NCBI GenBank assembly: GCA_028821775.1
Contig: JAPKFB010000008.1
Span: 33,897 to 97,896 of the forward strand
Reading direction: 5' to 3'
Length of the DNA stretch: 64,000 bases
Source of the DNA: Roseibacillus sp.
GTDB lineage: Bacteria; Verrucomicrobiota; Verrucomicrobiia; Verrucomicrobiales; Akkermansiaceae
Made by a program: the position numbers and the translations under genes. The notes below the pieces were generated by a model that did not search any database, was not told the DNA's origin, and saw only the letters and a list, made by a program, of their open reading frames with translations. Below are positions 45,796 to 56,629 of this stretch, piece by piece; position 1 is the stretch's first letter; the number at the start of each line of letters is the position of its first letter.

Positions 45796-48126
<2,331 letters not shown>

Positions 48127-48183
48127 CTACCCCACCTCCTGGGCCTCCAAGAACCTCAGCTTGAAAAAGCGCTTTCTTAGCAA
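48127..48183 (+). repeat. 57-bp direct repeat, copy A, left of the 672-aa gene
   Basis: 49 of 57 bases agree with copy B at 50439-50495, same orientation. On the minus strand it encodes RFFKLRFLEAQE, like the NCFFRLGFLEAQE at the end of the IS3 OrfA remnant at 50.5 kb, so the repeat is probably IS-derived. Confidence 0.7.
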
Positions 48184-48357
48184 GAACATGAGAAGGCGGG
48201 TAAGGATTGGGAAAGGTTTCATTGCTGGAGAAGATCCTACCACACCATCCCGATTCAGGGAAGTTCAGATGATCCTCTGCACCCCCACCTGCCCAGTAGA
48301 AAGCATTCCCCCCTTCCCACCCTCTCCTCCACCCGTTTAACTTCCCCCCACTCTCCC

Positions 48358-50376
48358 ATGGACTCCGACCCTCCTCCTGACTGGCTCACCTCCGTCTCCC
48401 GCCCCTTCGACGACAATCCGGAGCTCCAACTCGCCGCTCGCCAGGAGCTTGCCAAGCGTACCGCTGATGCCGATCCCGGCGCACTCTCCTCCCTCGGCCG
48501 CCGCTTCGACACGATCGACCAGGTGGCACCGAAGAAACGCATCCTCCTCTCCTGGTTCCCAATCGCCCTCTCCACTCTCCTCACCCTCGGCATCGGGCTT
48601 CCGACCACCCTCTCCTATCGCGGCGTCAGCCAGTCCATGAAATCCATGCAGGGCCCGGTCCCAGGCGTCTACGATTCCATGGCCGAGGCGGCATCCGGAC
48701 TCTCCCCTGAGGACCGGCTCTTCATTTTCGGCGACCAGACCCAACCAACTTCTGAACTCGCCCGGAAGGCTCTCTGGGAAACCCAGCCGAAAAATCCGGC
48801 CCTCTACGCCGACTACATTTCCCATTGCGACCCACTCCCTGCCGATTTTCTGGAAACCGCCCGGCGGATCGATCCCGACAACGGCTGGTTCCTCCTCGTC
48901 GCCGCTGGAGAGCTCGGGAGGAAAGCGGTGGAGAAGGTTGAACGCCCGAAACCTCCCGGTGAGGGGGAGCGTCCCATCGCCGGACCATGGAAGATCAAGG
49001 ACGAGGAGAAGCTTCGGGAGGCTCTCGACTTGATCGCAGCGGCGGCAGCCAAACCACGTATCGAATACTACGGCACCGGTCTGCTGAAAGAACGACTCAA
49101 GCGCTTCCCTCCGGAAAAGACCTTCGTCTCACGACTCCCCCGCCTCATCATCGCAGCATCTGCCAGTTCGGGGGATGCCTTCAATCTCCTCGGGACCGCC
49201 AATGCCATTTCCGCCCGGGCTTATCTTCTCGGAGAAGCCGGAGAGGGGGAAGCGACCCTCGCTCACGTCAAACTCGGAGAACTCCACTGCGAACGCCTCT
49301 CCCACCAGGATGGCAACCTCATCTTCCACCTCATCAACCTTGCCAATTGCCTCCGCGTCTACGGTCACCTGATCGATGCTTGCGAAAAGGCGGGGCTTGA
49401 AGAGGAGGCATCCCGGCTTCGTCCCAGGTTCGAGGCCATCCGCAAAATCCGGAAGCGTGGACTTGATTGGGAGGGCGAGGAGGCGATGCGGTTCCGAAAG
49501 CACGGAGGGATCCTCGCGTCCATAACCGCTCCGGCGGTGGGCAAGTTCGGCATCCCGCCACCGCCCGTCGAGGACATGAAGCCCGGGCGCCTCATGAACT
49601 ACAGCCTCGTCGAACGTGGCTTCCTCTGGGCCTCCACGATCCACTTTCTTGTCCTCTCTGTCATGGCCATCATCATGGCCCGGCTTCGCGGCAAGCTCCC
49701 AACCCGCCTCGGCAGACGCGTATCGCACCTTCTCGGCCCCGCCGACTGGATCTGGATCCTCGGTCTCGGAACCCTCTTTCCCCTCGCGTGGCTCTTCGCC
49801 ATCACCCGCCTCACTCCCCTCGGATGCCGGGACTTGAGCCTCATCTTCTTCTCCTACCAACCCTTTTTCGCCCAGTACACAGCCACCGCATATCTGGTCA
49901 TCTTCGCTACGCTCTGCACGGTTCGCTGGCGTCTGGGCGCACACGCCGGAGTCCTCGGATTCAAACCTCCTCGTCCCCGGTGGAGCCTGCTGCCCATCGC
50001 GACCTGCGCCGTCTGCATCCCGCTGGCCGGCTGCATGCGTTTCGGCTCCTCCCTGGCTCCGCTCTATGTCGCGGCAGGTCTGCTCACCGCGACATCGCTC
50101 TGGATGCTCTGGCTCGCGGGCCGCACCCTCTTCGGCAACCGGTCGCACAGTCCTTACCGTGCCACCATCGCCACCATCCTCGCGCCGGCGTTCGCGATCA
50201 CATCCGTCATCATGATCGTGCTCGTGCCCCTCACCCACCTCTCCGAACGTCACTGGATCTCCCAAGACGAACTGGGCCGCACCTCCCCCGAAAACCTCGG
50301 CATGGGCCGACTCGAAGCCGACGGCGTCCGGGTTATCCAAGCCAAACTCCAGTCCGCCCTCGACGCCAAGCCGTGA
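48358..50376 (+). CDS. Multi-pass membrane protein with helical soluble domain, unknown function
   Basis: 672 aa. One helix near residue 65 (ILLSWFPIALSTLLTLGIGL), then ~330 mostly helical soluble residues (YADYISHCDPLPADFLETAR, ELHCERLSHQDGNLIFHLIN; TPR-like but without clear repeats), then five or six helices in the last 240 residues (FLWASTIHFLVLSVMAIIM; WIWILGLGTLFPLAWLFAI; LLTATSLWMLWLAG). No signature motifs and no family recognised. It is bracketed by the two 57-bp repeat copies, so it may have arrived as a cassette. In similar genomes such proteins often follow an RNA polymerase sigma factor; none is here. Confidence 0.7.
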   Translation: MDSDPPPDWLTSVSRPFDDNPELQLAARQELAKRTADADPGALSSLGRRFDTIDQVAPKKRILLSWFPIALSTLLTLGIGLPTTLSYRGVSQSMKSMQGPVPGVYDSMAEAASGLSPEDRLFIFGDQTQPTSELARKALWETQPKNPALYADYISHCDPLPADFLETARRIDPDNGWFLLVAAGELGRKAVEKVERPKPPGEGERPIAGPWKIKDEEKLREALDLIAAAAAKPRIEYYGTGLLKERLKRFPPEKTFVSRLPRLIIAASASSGDAFNLLGTANAISARAYLLGEAGEGEATLAHVKLGELHCERLSHQDGNLIFHLINLANCLRVYGHLIDACEKAGLEEEASRLRPRFEAIRKIRKRGLDWEGEEAMRFRKHGGILASITAPAVGKFGIPPPPVEDMKPGRLMNYSLVERGFLWASTIHFLVLSVMAIIMARLRGKLPTRLGRRVSHLLGPADWIWILGLGTLFPLAWLFAITRLTPLGCRDLSLIFFSYQPFFAQYTATAYLVIFATLCTVRWRLGAHAGVLGFKPPRPRWSLLPIATCAVCIPLAGCMRFGSSLAPLYVAAGLLTATSLWMLWLAGRTLFGNRSHSPYRATIATILAPAFAITSVIMIVLVPLTHLSERHWISQDELGRTSPENLGMGRLEADGVRVIQAKLQSALDAKP

Positions 50377-50438
50377 CCACGGCTCCGACTTCACTCCACG
50401 GTCCCATCCGCCGTGCTCACCACCCGGTGCTTGTCCCC

Positions 50439-50495
50439 CTACCCCGGCTCTTGGGCCTCCAGGAACCCCAGCCTGAAAAAGCAATTTCTTAGCAA
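50439..50495 (+). repeat. 57-bp direct repeat, copy B, right of the 672-aa gene
   Basis: Copy of 48127-48183 with 8 mismatches; contiguous with the IS3 OrfA remnant on the right. Confidence 0.7.
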
Positions 50496-50700
50496 TTGAA
50501 GGATTTTAAGGCCCAGCATGGCCTCCGCGCACATCTTCCTGAGCTCCGAATTTTCCTTCTCCAGGGCCTTCAACCGCTTCGCAGCGGCTTCGTCCATCCG
50601 ACCGTATTTCTTGCGCCAGCGGTGCGGCGTCGCGATCGAGATCTGCTTCTGCTGGCAAAAGCGTTCCTAGCTCAACCCGCTCCCGTCACACGCGCACAGT
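50453..50700 (-). mobile_element. IS3-family OrfA (HTH_8 transposase) remnant
   Basis: The minus strand reads CQQKQISIATPHRWRKKYGR, MDEAAAKRLKALEKENSELR, KMCAEAMLGLKIL, the helix-turn-helix and leucine-zipper part of an IS3 OrfA (IS407-like). The N-terminal ~25 residues before this are out of frame (a TAG just upstream), and the end runs into repeat copy B without a normal stop. No OrfB and no terminal inverted repeats adjoin it. The rest of 50.70-51.0 kb shows no gene, only the leader of the LTD protein. Confidence 0.75.
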
Positions 50701-51004
50701 GGTCGAATAATTTCTTCTGGTTTGTGTCTCTTTTGCTTCATTCTCCGAGGATCTGGTTATCCAAATCCCCTCACTTCACGTGAGGCCAGTCTTATTGGCG
50801 GCGGCCACCTTGACCGCTGCGATTGAGAATAAGACCTGAAGGTGGGGGTTTTCCCGGCTCTTTTACGCATCTAGAGAAACAGAGAGCAGGTAACTTTTCT
50901 ATTTATATGGCTTCCTCCTCCGATATCGAATCACTCTCCCATCGCCCGGATCCCTCCACTCACCAGAATCGTTAGTCCGTAGCGCCTACCCGCTCGCCGC
51001 CACC

Positions 51005-53746
51005 ATGAAGCTATTTCTCCAAACTGCAGCCCTTCTCACCGCCGGAAGCTCGCTGGCTCTCTCCCAAGTGGTCATCAATGAAGTGAGGATCGACGATCCC
51101 GGATCCGACGATTTTGAATATTTTGAAATCTTCAATCGCGGACAATCAGTGATCAGACTGGACACCATTTCTTATCTGGTGCTGGGAAAGGGCGCGGGCG
51201 GAAGCGGAGTGATCACCCAAGTTCTGCCCCTCCCCCCGTTCTCTCTTGAACCCGGGTCCTACTTCGTGGGCAGCAATAACTCTCCGCTGAGAATCGATCC
51301 GGACTCAGATGGCATCGCGAACATCGAAGCCCTTCCCAACTTCCAATTTCAGCCCGCCTTCGAGAGCTCGTCCTCTGTCACGCACTTGCTGGCAATTGCG
51401 TTCTCCGGTTCGGTTGGTGACGATTTGGATACAAATGACGATGGCACCTTGGACGTGCGTCCCTGGGTGGGGGTCGCCGACGCAATCTCGTTTTACGCCC
51501 CTGGAGATTCGCTGCCCTACGCACGCAGCATGGGAACGAGTTTCGAAAACGTGGGTCCCGACGAGAACAATGTCCCGAACCATCTCTTCCGCGTCCCCGA
51601 CGGCGGATCCTGGATCATGGGGACGCTCGGACAAGAACAAGATCCCGGCAGCGGCAATCTCCTCCAGGACACGCTGGACACCCCAGGCAAGGCGAACCCA
51701 ATCGTTACGCCTCTGCTGCTGACTCTTAGCGAATCGTCCATCTCGGAGGGAGCTGCCAGCCCAGCGATGACAGGCACCGTCACGCGTTCAGGGACCTCGG
51801 GTGATATCGTGATCACGCTCACTATTGATGACGAAAGCGAGGCCGTCGTCTCCAGTTCCGTGACCATCCTGGATGGCGAGTCAACAGCGGATTTCACCAT
51901 CGATGCCGTAAACGATCTCCATCCCGATGGAGCACAATCGGTCACTGTGAGTGCCTCAGGAGAGAATTTTGAAGCGGTAAACAGATCCTTTGTCGTCACG
52001 GACGACAGCGATTCGTTTTCCGTAGTCATCAACGAAGTATTCTACGCCAACGATCCCGACGCCGGTGATACAAACAACAACGGCATCTCAGACTCAGCGG
52101 ATCATTTCATCGAATTGGTAAACGTGAGCGGCGTGCCGGTTGATCTCTCCGACTTCCATCTCGAAAACAGCAGTGGAACGAGCCTTGGTCCGGACGGCAT
52201 CCATCGGTTCGCAGCGGGCACGATTCTAAACCCCGGATGCGGCATTGCAGTCTTCGACGGCCCTGACGTAGAGATCGGCACGACGGAGGCCTTTGGAACG
52301 GCCGAGATTCAAATCTCTTCGATCAACGGCCTCTTCTTGAGCGATACCGGCGACAATCTCCGCCTCCTCGACGACCTGGGGAATGAGGTCTTCTCCATTG
52401 AGCTTCCCGACATCAGCGGTGGTCCGTTCGCGGGCTCGCAGAACCTCACTTCGGAGGGAGGGAGCGGGGACCCGGCTCTCGGATACGATTCGCACTTCAA
52501 TCTCTCGGCGAACAATGACTTCTTCTCCCCTGGCACGACCGTGGACGGCGCCCCATTCTGCACAGTGACTGGCAGCCTTGAAATCACCTTGCTTGATGGG
52601 ACATTGCTCACCCCGATCGCCAGTATTCCGGAGAACGCTTTCCCGGGCAGCGTGGTTGCGCGCATCGAAGCACCGACCCGGGCAGCGGGAGAGGTTGTCC
52701 GATTTCACCTGGCCTCGGGTCTCGGCGAGTTGATTCCGCAAGACGACGGGATTGGCCAACTGGATGATGAAAATTCCAGCATCGATTGGTTGCTCGACCC
52801 AGTAGACAACACCCTCGCCCAAGGGAGTCGGAGCGAAACGCTCTCCCTGCGGGCTTCCGGCCACCTGAACGCCGTAGCCAACATCGTAGTGACTGACGAC
52901 GGAGACTTGCCGCCTTTGACCGAGATCCTGATTAACGAGATCGATGCAGATCAATCCGGACAGGACGGTGCGGAGTTTGTCGAACTCTACAATCTAACAG
53001 AACATGACCGATTGATGGGCGGACTGGTCCTCGTCCTGATCAACGGGAACGGCGACTCCATCTACCACTTCACCGACCTTGCCGGCTTCACGATTCCGGC
53101 ACACGGAGTCTTCGTGATCGGAGATGACACGGTCCCCAACGTTGATCTCACCCCCCCGAATTGGACCCTCCAAAATGGATCCGATGCGGTGGCCATCTAC
53201 CAGGGAACCGCAGAAGATTTCACGATCGGAATGGAAATTTCCGCCATCTCAAACACCCTCCTCGATGCGGTGGTCTACGACACTAATGACGGGGACGACG
53301 ATGATCTCCTTGCCGCGCTCACTCCGGGCCAACCCCAAGTCAACGAAGGCGGAGGTGGTGGAAGCGGAAGCGAATCGATTCAGCGCCTTCCCGATGGAGG
53401 GAATCAACTCGATACAAGTACGCTTACCACTGCATCTCCCACTCCGGGGGAGCTCAATTTCATGGAACCGGTGCCCGATGAGAGGCTCATCGACATCGAG
53501 ATCGATGTTGCCCGCACCCTAATGGTGGTGATTCTCTCCGATCTTCGGGCGGACACAAGATACACGTTGGAGGCTACCTCGGACGGAAACGGAGCTTCGC
53601 AATTCGTTCCGGTGACCTCATTTACGACAACTGACCGTAACGTCACCGATGACGGTGAAGGAGTATTCCAGGTTTACATCTTCGAGAGCTTTCTGGATGA
53701 TCTCGTCGCAAATCCCCGACAGATTTATCGCGTCACGAAACCCTGA
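51005..53746 (+). CDS. Large exported lamin-tail-domain protein with Calx-beta-like repeat
   Basis: 913 aa with signal peptide (LFLQTAALLTAGSSLALS). Three lamin-tail (LTD) regions: VVINEVRIDDPGSDDFEYFE (~22), VVINEVFYANDPDAGDTNNN (~339, with a Ca-binding-like DTNNNGISDSAD) and EILINEIDADQSGQDGAEFV (~640). Between the first two is a Calx-beta-type segment (ISEGAASPAMTGTVTRSGTS). Bacterial LTD proteins are secreted and often attached to nucleases or adhesins; no nuclease is seen here. No sorting tail is recognised. Lies between IS3 remnants, suggesting the region is mobile. Confidence 0.85.
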   Translation: MKLFLQTAALLTAGSSLALSQVVINEVRIDDPGSDDFEYFEIFNRGQSVIRLDTISYLVLGKGAGGSGVITQVLPLPPFSLEPGSYFVGSNNSPLRIDPDSDGIANIEALPNFQFQPAFESSSSVTHLLAIAFSGSVGDDLDTNDDGTLDVRPWVGVADAISFYAPGDSLPYARSMGTSFENVGPDENNVPNHLFRVPDGGSWIMGTLGQEQDPGSGNLLQDTLDTPGKANPIVTPLLLTLSESSISEGAASPAMTGTVTRSGTSGDIVITLTIDDESEAVVSSSVTILDGESTADFTIDAVNDLHPDGAQSVTVSASGENFEAVNRSFVVTDDSDSFSVVINEVFYANDPDAGDTNNNGISDSADHFIELVNVSGVPVDLSDFHLENSSGTSLGPDGIHRFAAGTILNPGCGIAVFDGPDVEIGTTEAFGTAEIQISSINGLFLSDTGDNLRLLDDLGNEVFSIELPDISGGPFAGSQNLTSEGGSGDPALGYDSHFNLSANNDFFSPGTTVDGAPFCTVTGSLEITLLDGTLLTPIASIPENAFPGSVVARIEAPTRAAGEVVRFHLASGLGELIPQDDGIGQLDDENSSIDWLLDPVDNTLAQGSRSETLSLRASGHLNAVANIVVTDDGDLPPLTEILINEIDADQSGQDGAEFVELYNLTEHDRLMGGLVLVLINGNGDSIYHFTDLAGFTIPAHGVFVIGDDTVPNVDLTPPNWTLQNGSDAVAIYQGTAEDFTIGMEISAISNTLLDAVVYDTNDGDDDDLLAALTPGQPQVNEGGGGGSGSESIQRLPDGGNQLDTSTLTTASPTPGELNFMEPVPDERLIDIEIDVARTLMVVILSDLRADTRYTLEATSDGNGASQFVPVTSFTTTDRNVTDDGEGVFQVYIFESFLDDLVANPRQIYRVTKP

Positions 53747-54050
53747 TTTCTGCGATTCCGGATGACGAAGTCCGAGTGGGGAACTGCTTCCAGTTTGTGG
53801 CCCACTCAGAGTGAGAAGATCTGACTCAATATCTAGCATCGGCTGAGCGGTTGGCAAGATCCTACGCGGCCCTTCGCTTCCAGGGTGGCAGCTCGGCTGT
53901 GAACTCCTTGGGCGTGCGCATCCCGAGGCTGCGATGCGGGCGAACTTCATTGAACTTCCGACGCCAGTCTTCGATGACCACCCGGCATTCGCAGAGGGTG
54001 TAGAACATCTCGCGCCCCAGGCACTCCCGCCGGAACTTGTCGTGAAAGCT

Positions 54051-54122
54051 TTGGTGCTCCCTTCCGGTCGCACTCCTCCGGAGCACGTCGCCTTTGGCTC
54101 CTGTCCATCTCGCTCCGCTCGG
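54051..54122 (-). repeat. 72-bp in-frame insertion in the OrfB remnant (repeat family, copy 2)
   Basis: Extra segment between GYVE and SFHDKF of the transposase. On the minus strand it begins CGAGCGGAGCGAGATGGA and ends CCGGAAGGGAGCACCAA; it shares a start (CGGAG.GAGAT), a middle GCC.AAGGC and an end (CGAAGGG.GAGC-like) with the 60-bp insertion at 54219. Confidence 0.6.
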
Positions 54123-54218
54123 TTCCACGTAGCCATTCTGCCAGGGCCTGCCCGGATCGATGTAGAGCGTCTTGATCTTCGCCTTCTCCAACCAGTCTCT
54201 CAGGAGGTGGGCGACAAA

Positions 54219-54278
54219 CTGCCTCGCTACGCTCCCCCTTCGGGCAGCCTTCGGCCGGCTATCTCCACTCCGTTCCGG
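54219..54278 (-). repeat. 60-bp in-frame insertion in the OrfB remnant (repeat family, copy 1)
   Basis: Extra segment between GPE and FVAHLL. On the minus strand it begins CCGGAACGGAGTGGAGAT, has GCCGGCCGAAGGC in the middle and ends GGGGGAGCGTAGCGAGGCAG. Resembles the 72-bp insertion; both keep the reading frame. Confidence 0.6.
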
Positions 54279-54553
54279 TTCCGGTCCTTTATCGGATCGA
54301 AGATAGTCAGGGGTTCCATGTTGCGCGATGAGTTGTTCCATCACCTCGCACACCTTCTTTGCTCCAATGTTGCGATCCACGTGCAGCGCGTGGACCTCAT
54401 GCGGTATTCATCCACCACCCTCAAGACCCGGTAGCGGCCTCCCTTCACGGTCCAGTCATGGATGAAGTCCCAGCTCCAGACATCTCCTCGATCCGAAGCC
54501 TTCTGGGGGGGCGACCGGTGGAGCCCCGGCCCGGACGGGGCATGCGCCTTTTC

Positions 54554-56572
54554 TTATGGCGTGCCAGGAGGGCCGAACGAATCGAGGTATGGCTTTTTTT
54601 TCAAATAGCCTGCCCGGCGCTTCCGCAGCTGTTCCGTCAACTTCTGGTCCTTGGCCGCTCGTGCGAGAGCGGCGTCCACCGTCTTGATTGCTGTTTCGAA
54701 GTCACCGTTTGCGGCCTGGGCCGCGGCCAGGGTATCGAGGACGCGTGGTTCGAGATTTCCAGTTGCAAGCGTTGCAGCGGTGGCCAGCTCAAGCGCTTCT
54801 TTCGGGTTATAAATCTTGGGGTCGGTGTGCGTCGCCAGGAGCAGAGCGAGTTCATTGAGGACAAGGATGGAGTCGGGCTTGAGGCGCAGGGCGGCCCGGA
54901 AGAGCTTCTCGGCCTCGCTCGCACGGCCGCTACGGACCAGAGCGTGACCGTACCAGAGCTTGGCCATCGCGTCCTTGGAATCCAGCGAACTAAGATACTC
55001 CAGATGACGGACCGCATTGGCGTAGTCGCCGCTCTGACTCAAGGCCAGAGCCAACATTTTTCGCGAATTGTGCCCCAGTGGTTGCTCGGCCACCACCAAG
55101 CGCAGATGAGGAACCGCTTCGGCGAACCGTTGGAACTGGAACAACAAGGTCGCCAACTGGAGCCGGGCCCGCGTTTTGGCCGGGTTGAGTTTGAGGGCCT
55201 GAGCAAGCGCCCCCATCGCTTCCTGGAACTTTTTCTGCAAAGCCAACTCGCTACCTACGAGAAAATAGGACTCGGAAAGATCCTGGTTGGCGGCCACGCC
55301 TCCTCTGGTCAGGAACCGATCCAGGTAGCGCCGCGCGGCCTCGGGCTGTCCGAAGCTCATGAACTTGTCGATCATCCCAGTCGGACTGGCGGGCCAGGGG
55401 CCCTCGAGCCAGCGCCCGGGGAAGTGGGCCGCAGCGGCATGCCGCGCCTCCTTGCCCGCTTTCAGCAGGGCCACGTCCTCGACCAGCTGCACCACCTCGA
55501 CCGGACCCTTGTAGAGCACGGCGATCCGTCCACTGGCATCGAGGAGGATGCTGCTCGGCACGGGAAGCGATTCGTACTTGTCGAGTTGAGCGCGGCCCGC
55601 GACTTCCAGCACGTCCAGAAATCCCGCATCCGCCAGCCCCGCAGCAAAGGGGAATCTCCGCTTCTTCAGGAATGGATTTACGATCGTGATCCGTTCGTCA
55701 AAGGCGTCGTCCGGGTTATCGACGCTGAGCGCAAGGATATCGATGCCGAGTTTGCCGATGGTTCCCTGCTCTTTCTTCCACGCCTCCATCTCGGCGACGC
55801 AGGGTGCGCACCAGGTTGCCCAGAGATTAATGAGCAGCGGCTTCCCGCTGCTCTCGATGGGCGCTCTCTTGCCTTCGAGGTTCAAGAATGTTGCGGCAGG
55901 GAAGGGCAGGGGCGAAGCCATCACGATACGGGCGGCCTCGGAAGAGGGCACGGGATCCTTGCCCGCGGGAAGATCGTGCAAGGGCGTCCCTTTTCGGGGC
56001 GGATTCCATCTCCGGGCCGCGCCAGATCCCTCTTCGACGATGAAAAAGCCGCCGGGATCAATTCCCGAAATCTCTTCGCGCGTGCCGTCCGGCCACCGCA
56101 CGGTGAGCCCGGCAATCTCCGTTCCTTTCGCGAGTCCGATATGTTGCCAGAGACTCGACTGGGCGAGGAATCCTTCGCCCGCCCGCAGCGTGCGAACCCG
56201 CTTCAAGGGCGAGTCCTTCAGGATGAGTTCGAGGCGGGCCCCGATCGCATTGCGGTTGCAGGTCTTGCCCTTCAATTTCACCGACACGAAGTTGTTAGGC
56301 GTCATGGAGCGATTATGCTGGAGTCGAACGCGCGGTGCAGTCCGGTTGGTGATCCAGAAGTCCTGCCTGCCATCGTAGTCCCAATCGCAAACTGCGATCG
56401 AGCGGCCGTCGTCCATGCGGTCGAGCCCACACGCACCGGAGATATCTGCGTAGCGGGGCTCCTCCCCTCCGAGGTGCAGGAAGGCCGTGTTGCGTTCGAA
56501 ACCGCTGTATGATTTGCCTTCCTCGAGCATGGTATTGAGCGCCTTCCAGGCTTTGCGGTAGGCGTACTCCAC
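54554..56572 (-). CDS. ASPIC/UnbV - thioredoxin-like - TPR protein (downstream half of a gene split by TGA)
   Basis: 672 aa from a GTG, but really the second half of a longer protein. It starts with RKAWKALNTMLEEGKSYSGF, FG-GAP-type DWDYDGRQDFWITNRTAPRV, then the ASPIC/UnbV domain (NFVSVKLKGKTCNRNAIGAR, LTVRWPDGTREEI). A TlpA/AhpC-like thioredoxin fold follows (LLINLWATWCAPCVAEMEAW, active-site WCAPC), and then about six TPR units (AMGALAQALKLNPAKTRARL; AEKLFRAALRLKPDSILVLN). Domain order is that of large exported Verrucomicrobia/Planctomycete VCBS proteins. The sequence reads through from 56630 in frame across one TGA. Its 3' end abuts an IS3 remnant. Confidence 0.82.
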   Translation of the reverse strand: MEYAYRKAWKALNTMLEEGKSYSGFERNTAFLHLGGEEPRYADISGACGLDRMDDGRSIAVCDWDYDGRQDFWITNRTAPRVRLQHNRSMTPNNFVSVKLKGKTCNRNAIGARLELILKDSPLKRVRTLRAGEGFLAQSSLWQHIGLAKGTEIAGLTVRWPDGTREEISGIDPGGFFIVEEGSGAARRWNPPRKGTPLHDLPAGKDPVPSSEAARIVMASPLPFPAATFLNLEGKRAPIESSGKPLLINLWATWCAPCVAEMEAWKKEQGTIGKLGIDILALSVDNPDDAFDERITIVNPFLKKRRFPFAAGLADAGFLDVLEVAGRAQLDKYESLPVPSSILLDASGRIAVLYKGPVEVVQLVEDVALLKAGKEARHAAAAHFPGRWLEGPWPASPTGMIDKFMSFGQPEAARRYLDRFLTRGGVAANQDLSESYFLVGSELALQKKFQEAMGALAQALKLNPAKTRARLQLATLLFQFQRFAEAVPHLRLVVAEQPLGHNSRKMLALALSQSGDYANAVRHLEYLSSLDSKDAMAKLWYGHALVRSGRASEAEKLFRAALRLKPDSILVLNELALLLATHTDPKIYNPKEALELATAATLATGNLEPRVLDTLAAAQAANGDFETAIKTVDAALARAAKDQKLTEQLRKRRAGYLKKKPYLDSFGPPGTP

Positions 56573-56629
56573 GCGGGGGTTGGTTCCATTTTCCGGAGAT
56601 TGCGACGAGACTCGCCGCCAAGCGAAACT

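Larger units (their letters stand above)
53862..54545 (-). mobile_element. IS3-family OrfB (DDE transposase) remnant with two in-frame insertions
   Basis: Minus strand: DRGDVWSWDFIHDWTVKGGR then YRVLRVVDEY, a frameshift near 54400, then DRNIGAKKVCEVMEQLIAQH, GTPDYLRSDKGPE, FVAHLLRDWLEKAKIKTLYI, DPGRPWQNGYVE, SFHDKFRRECLGREMFYTLC, and VVIEDWRRKFNEVRPHRSLG. These are the rve integrase-core motifs of OrfB, including catalytic Asp/Asp/Glu positions. Between GPE and FVAHLL there are 20 extra codons, and between GYVE and SFHDKF 24 extra codons, listed as repeats. No OrfA or terminal repeats adjoin. Inactive because of the frameshift. Confidence 0.85.

Noticed and set aside
54359..56512. 717-codon plus-strand frame antisense to the ASPIC/UnbV gene
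   Set aside because: The minus-strand reading has clear domains; the plus frame has none.
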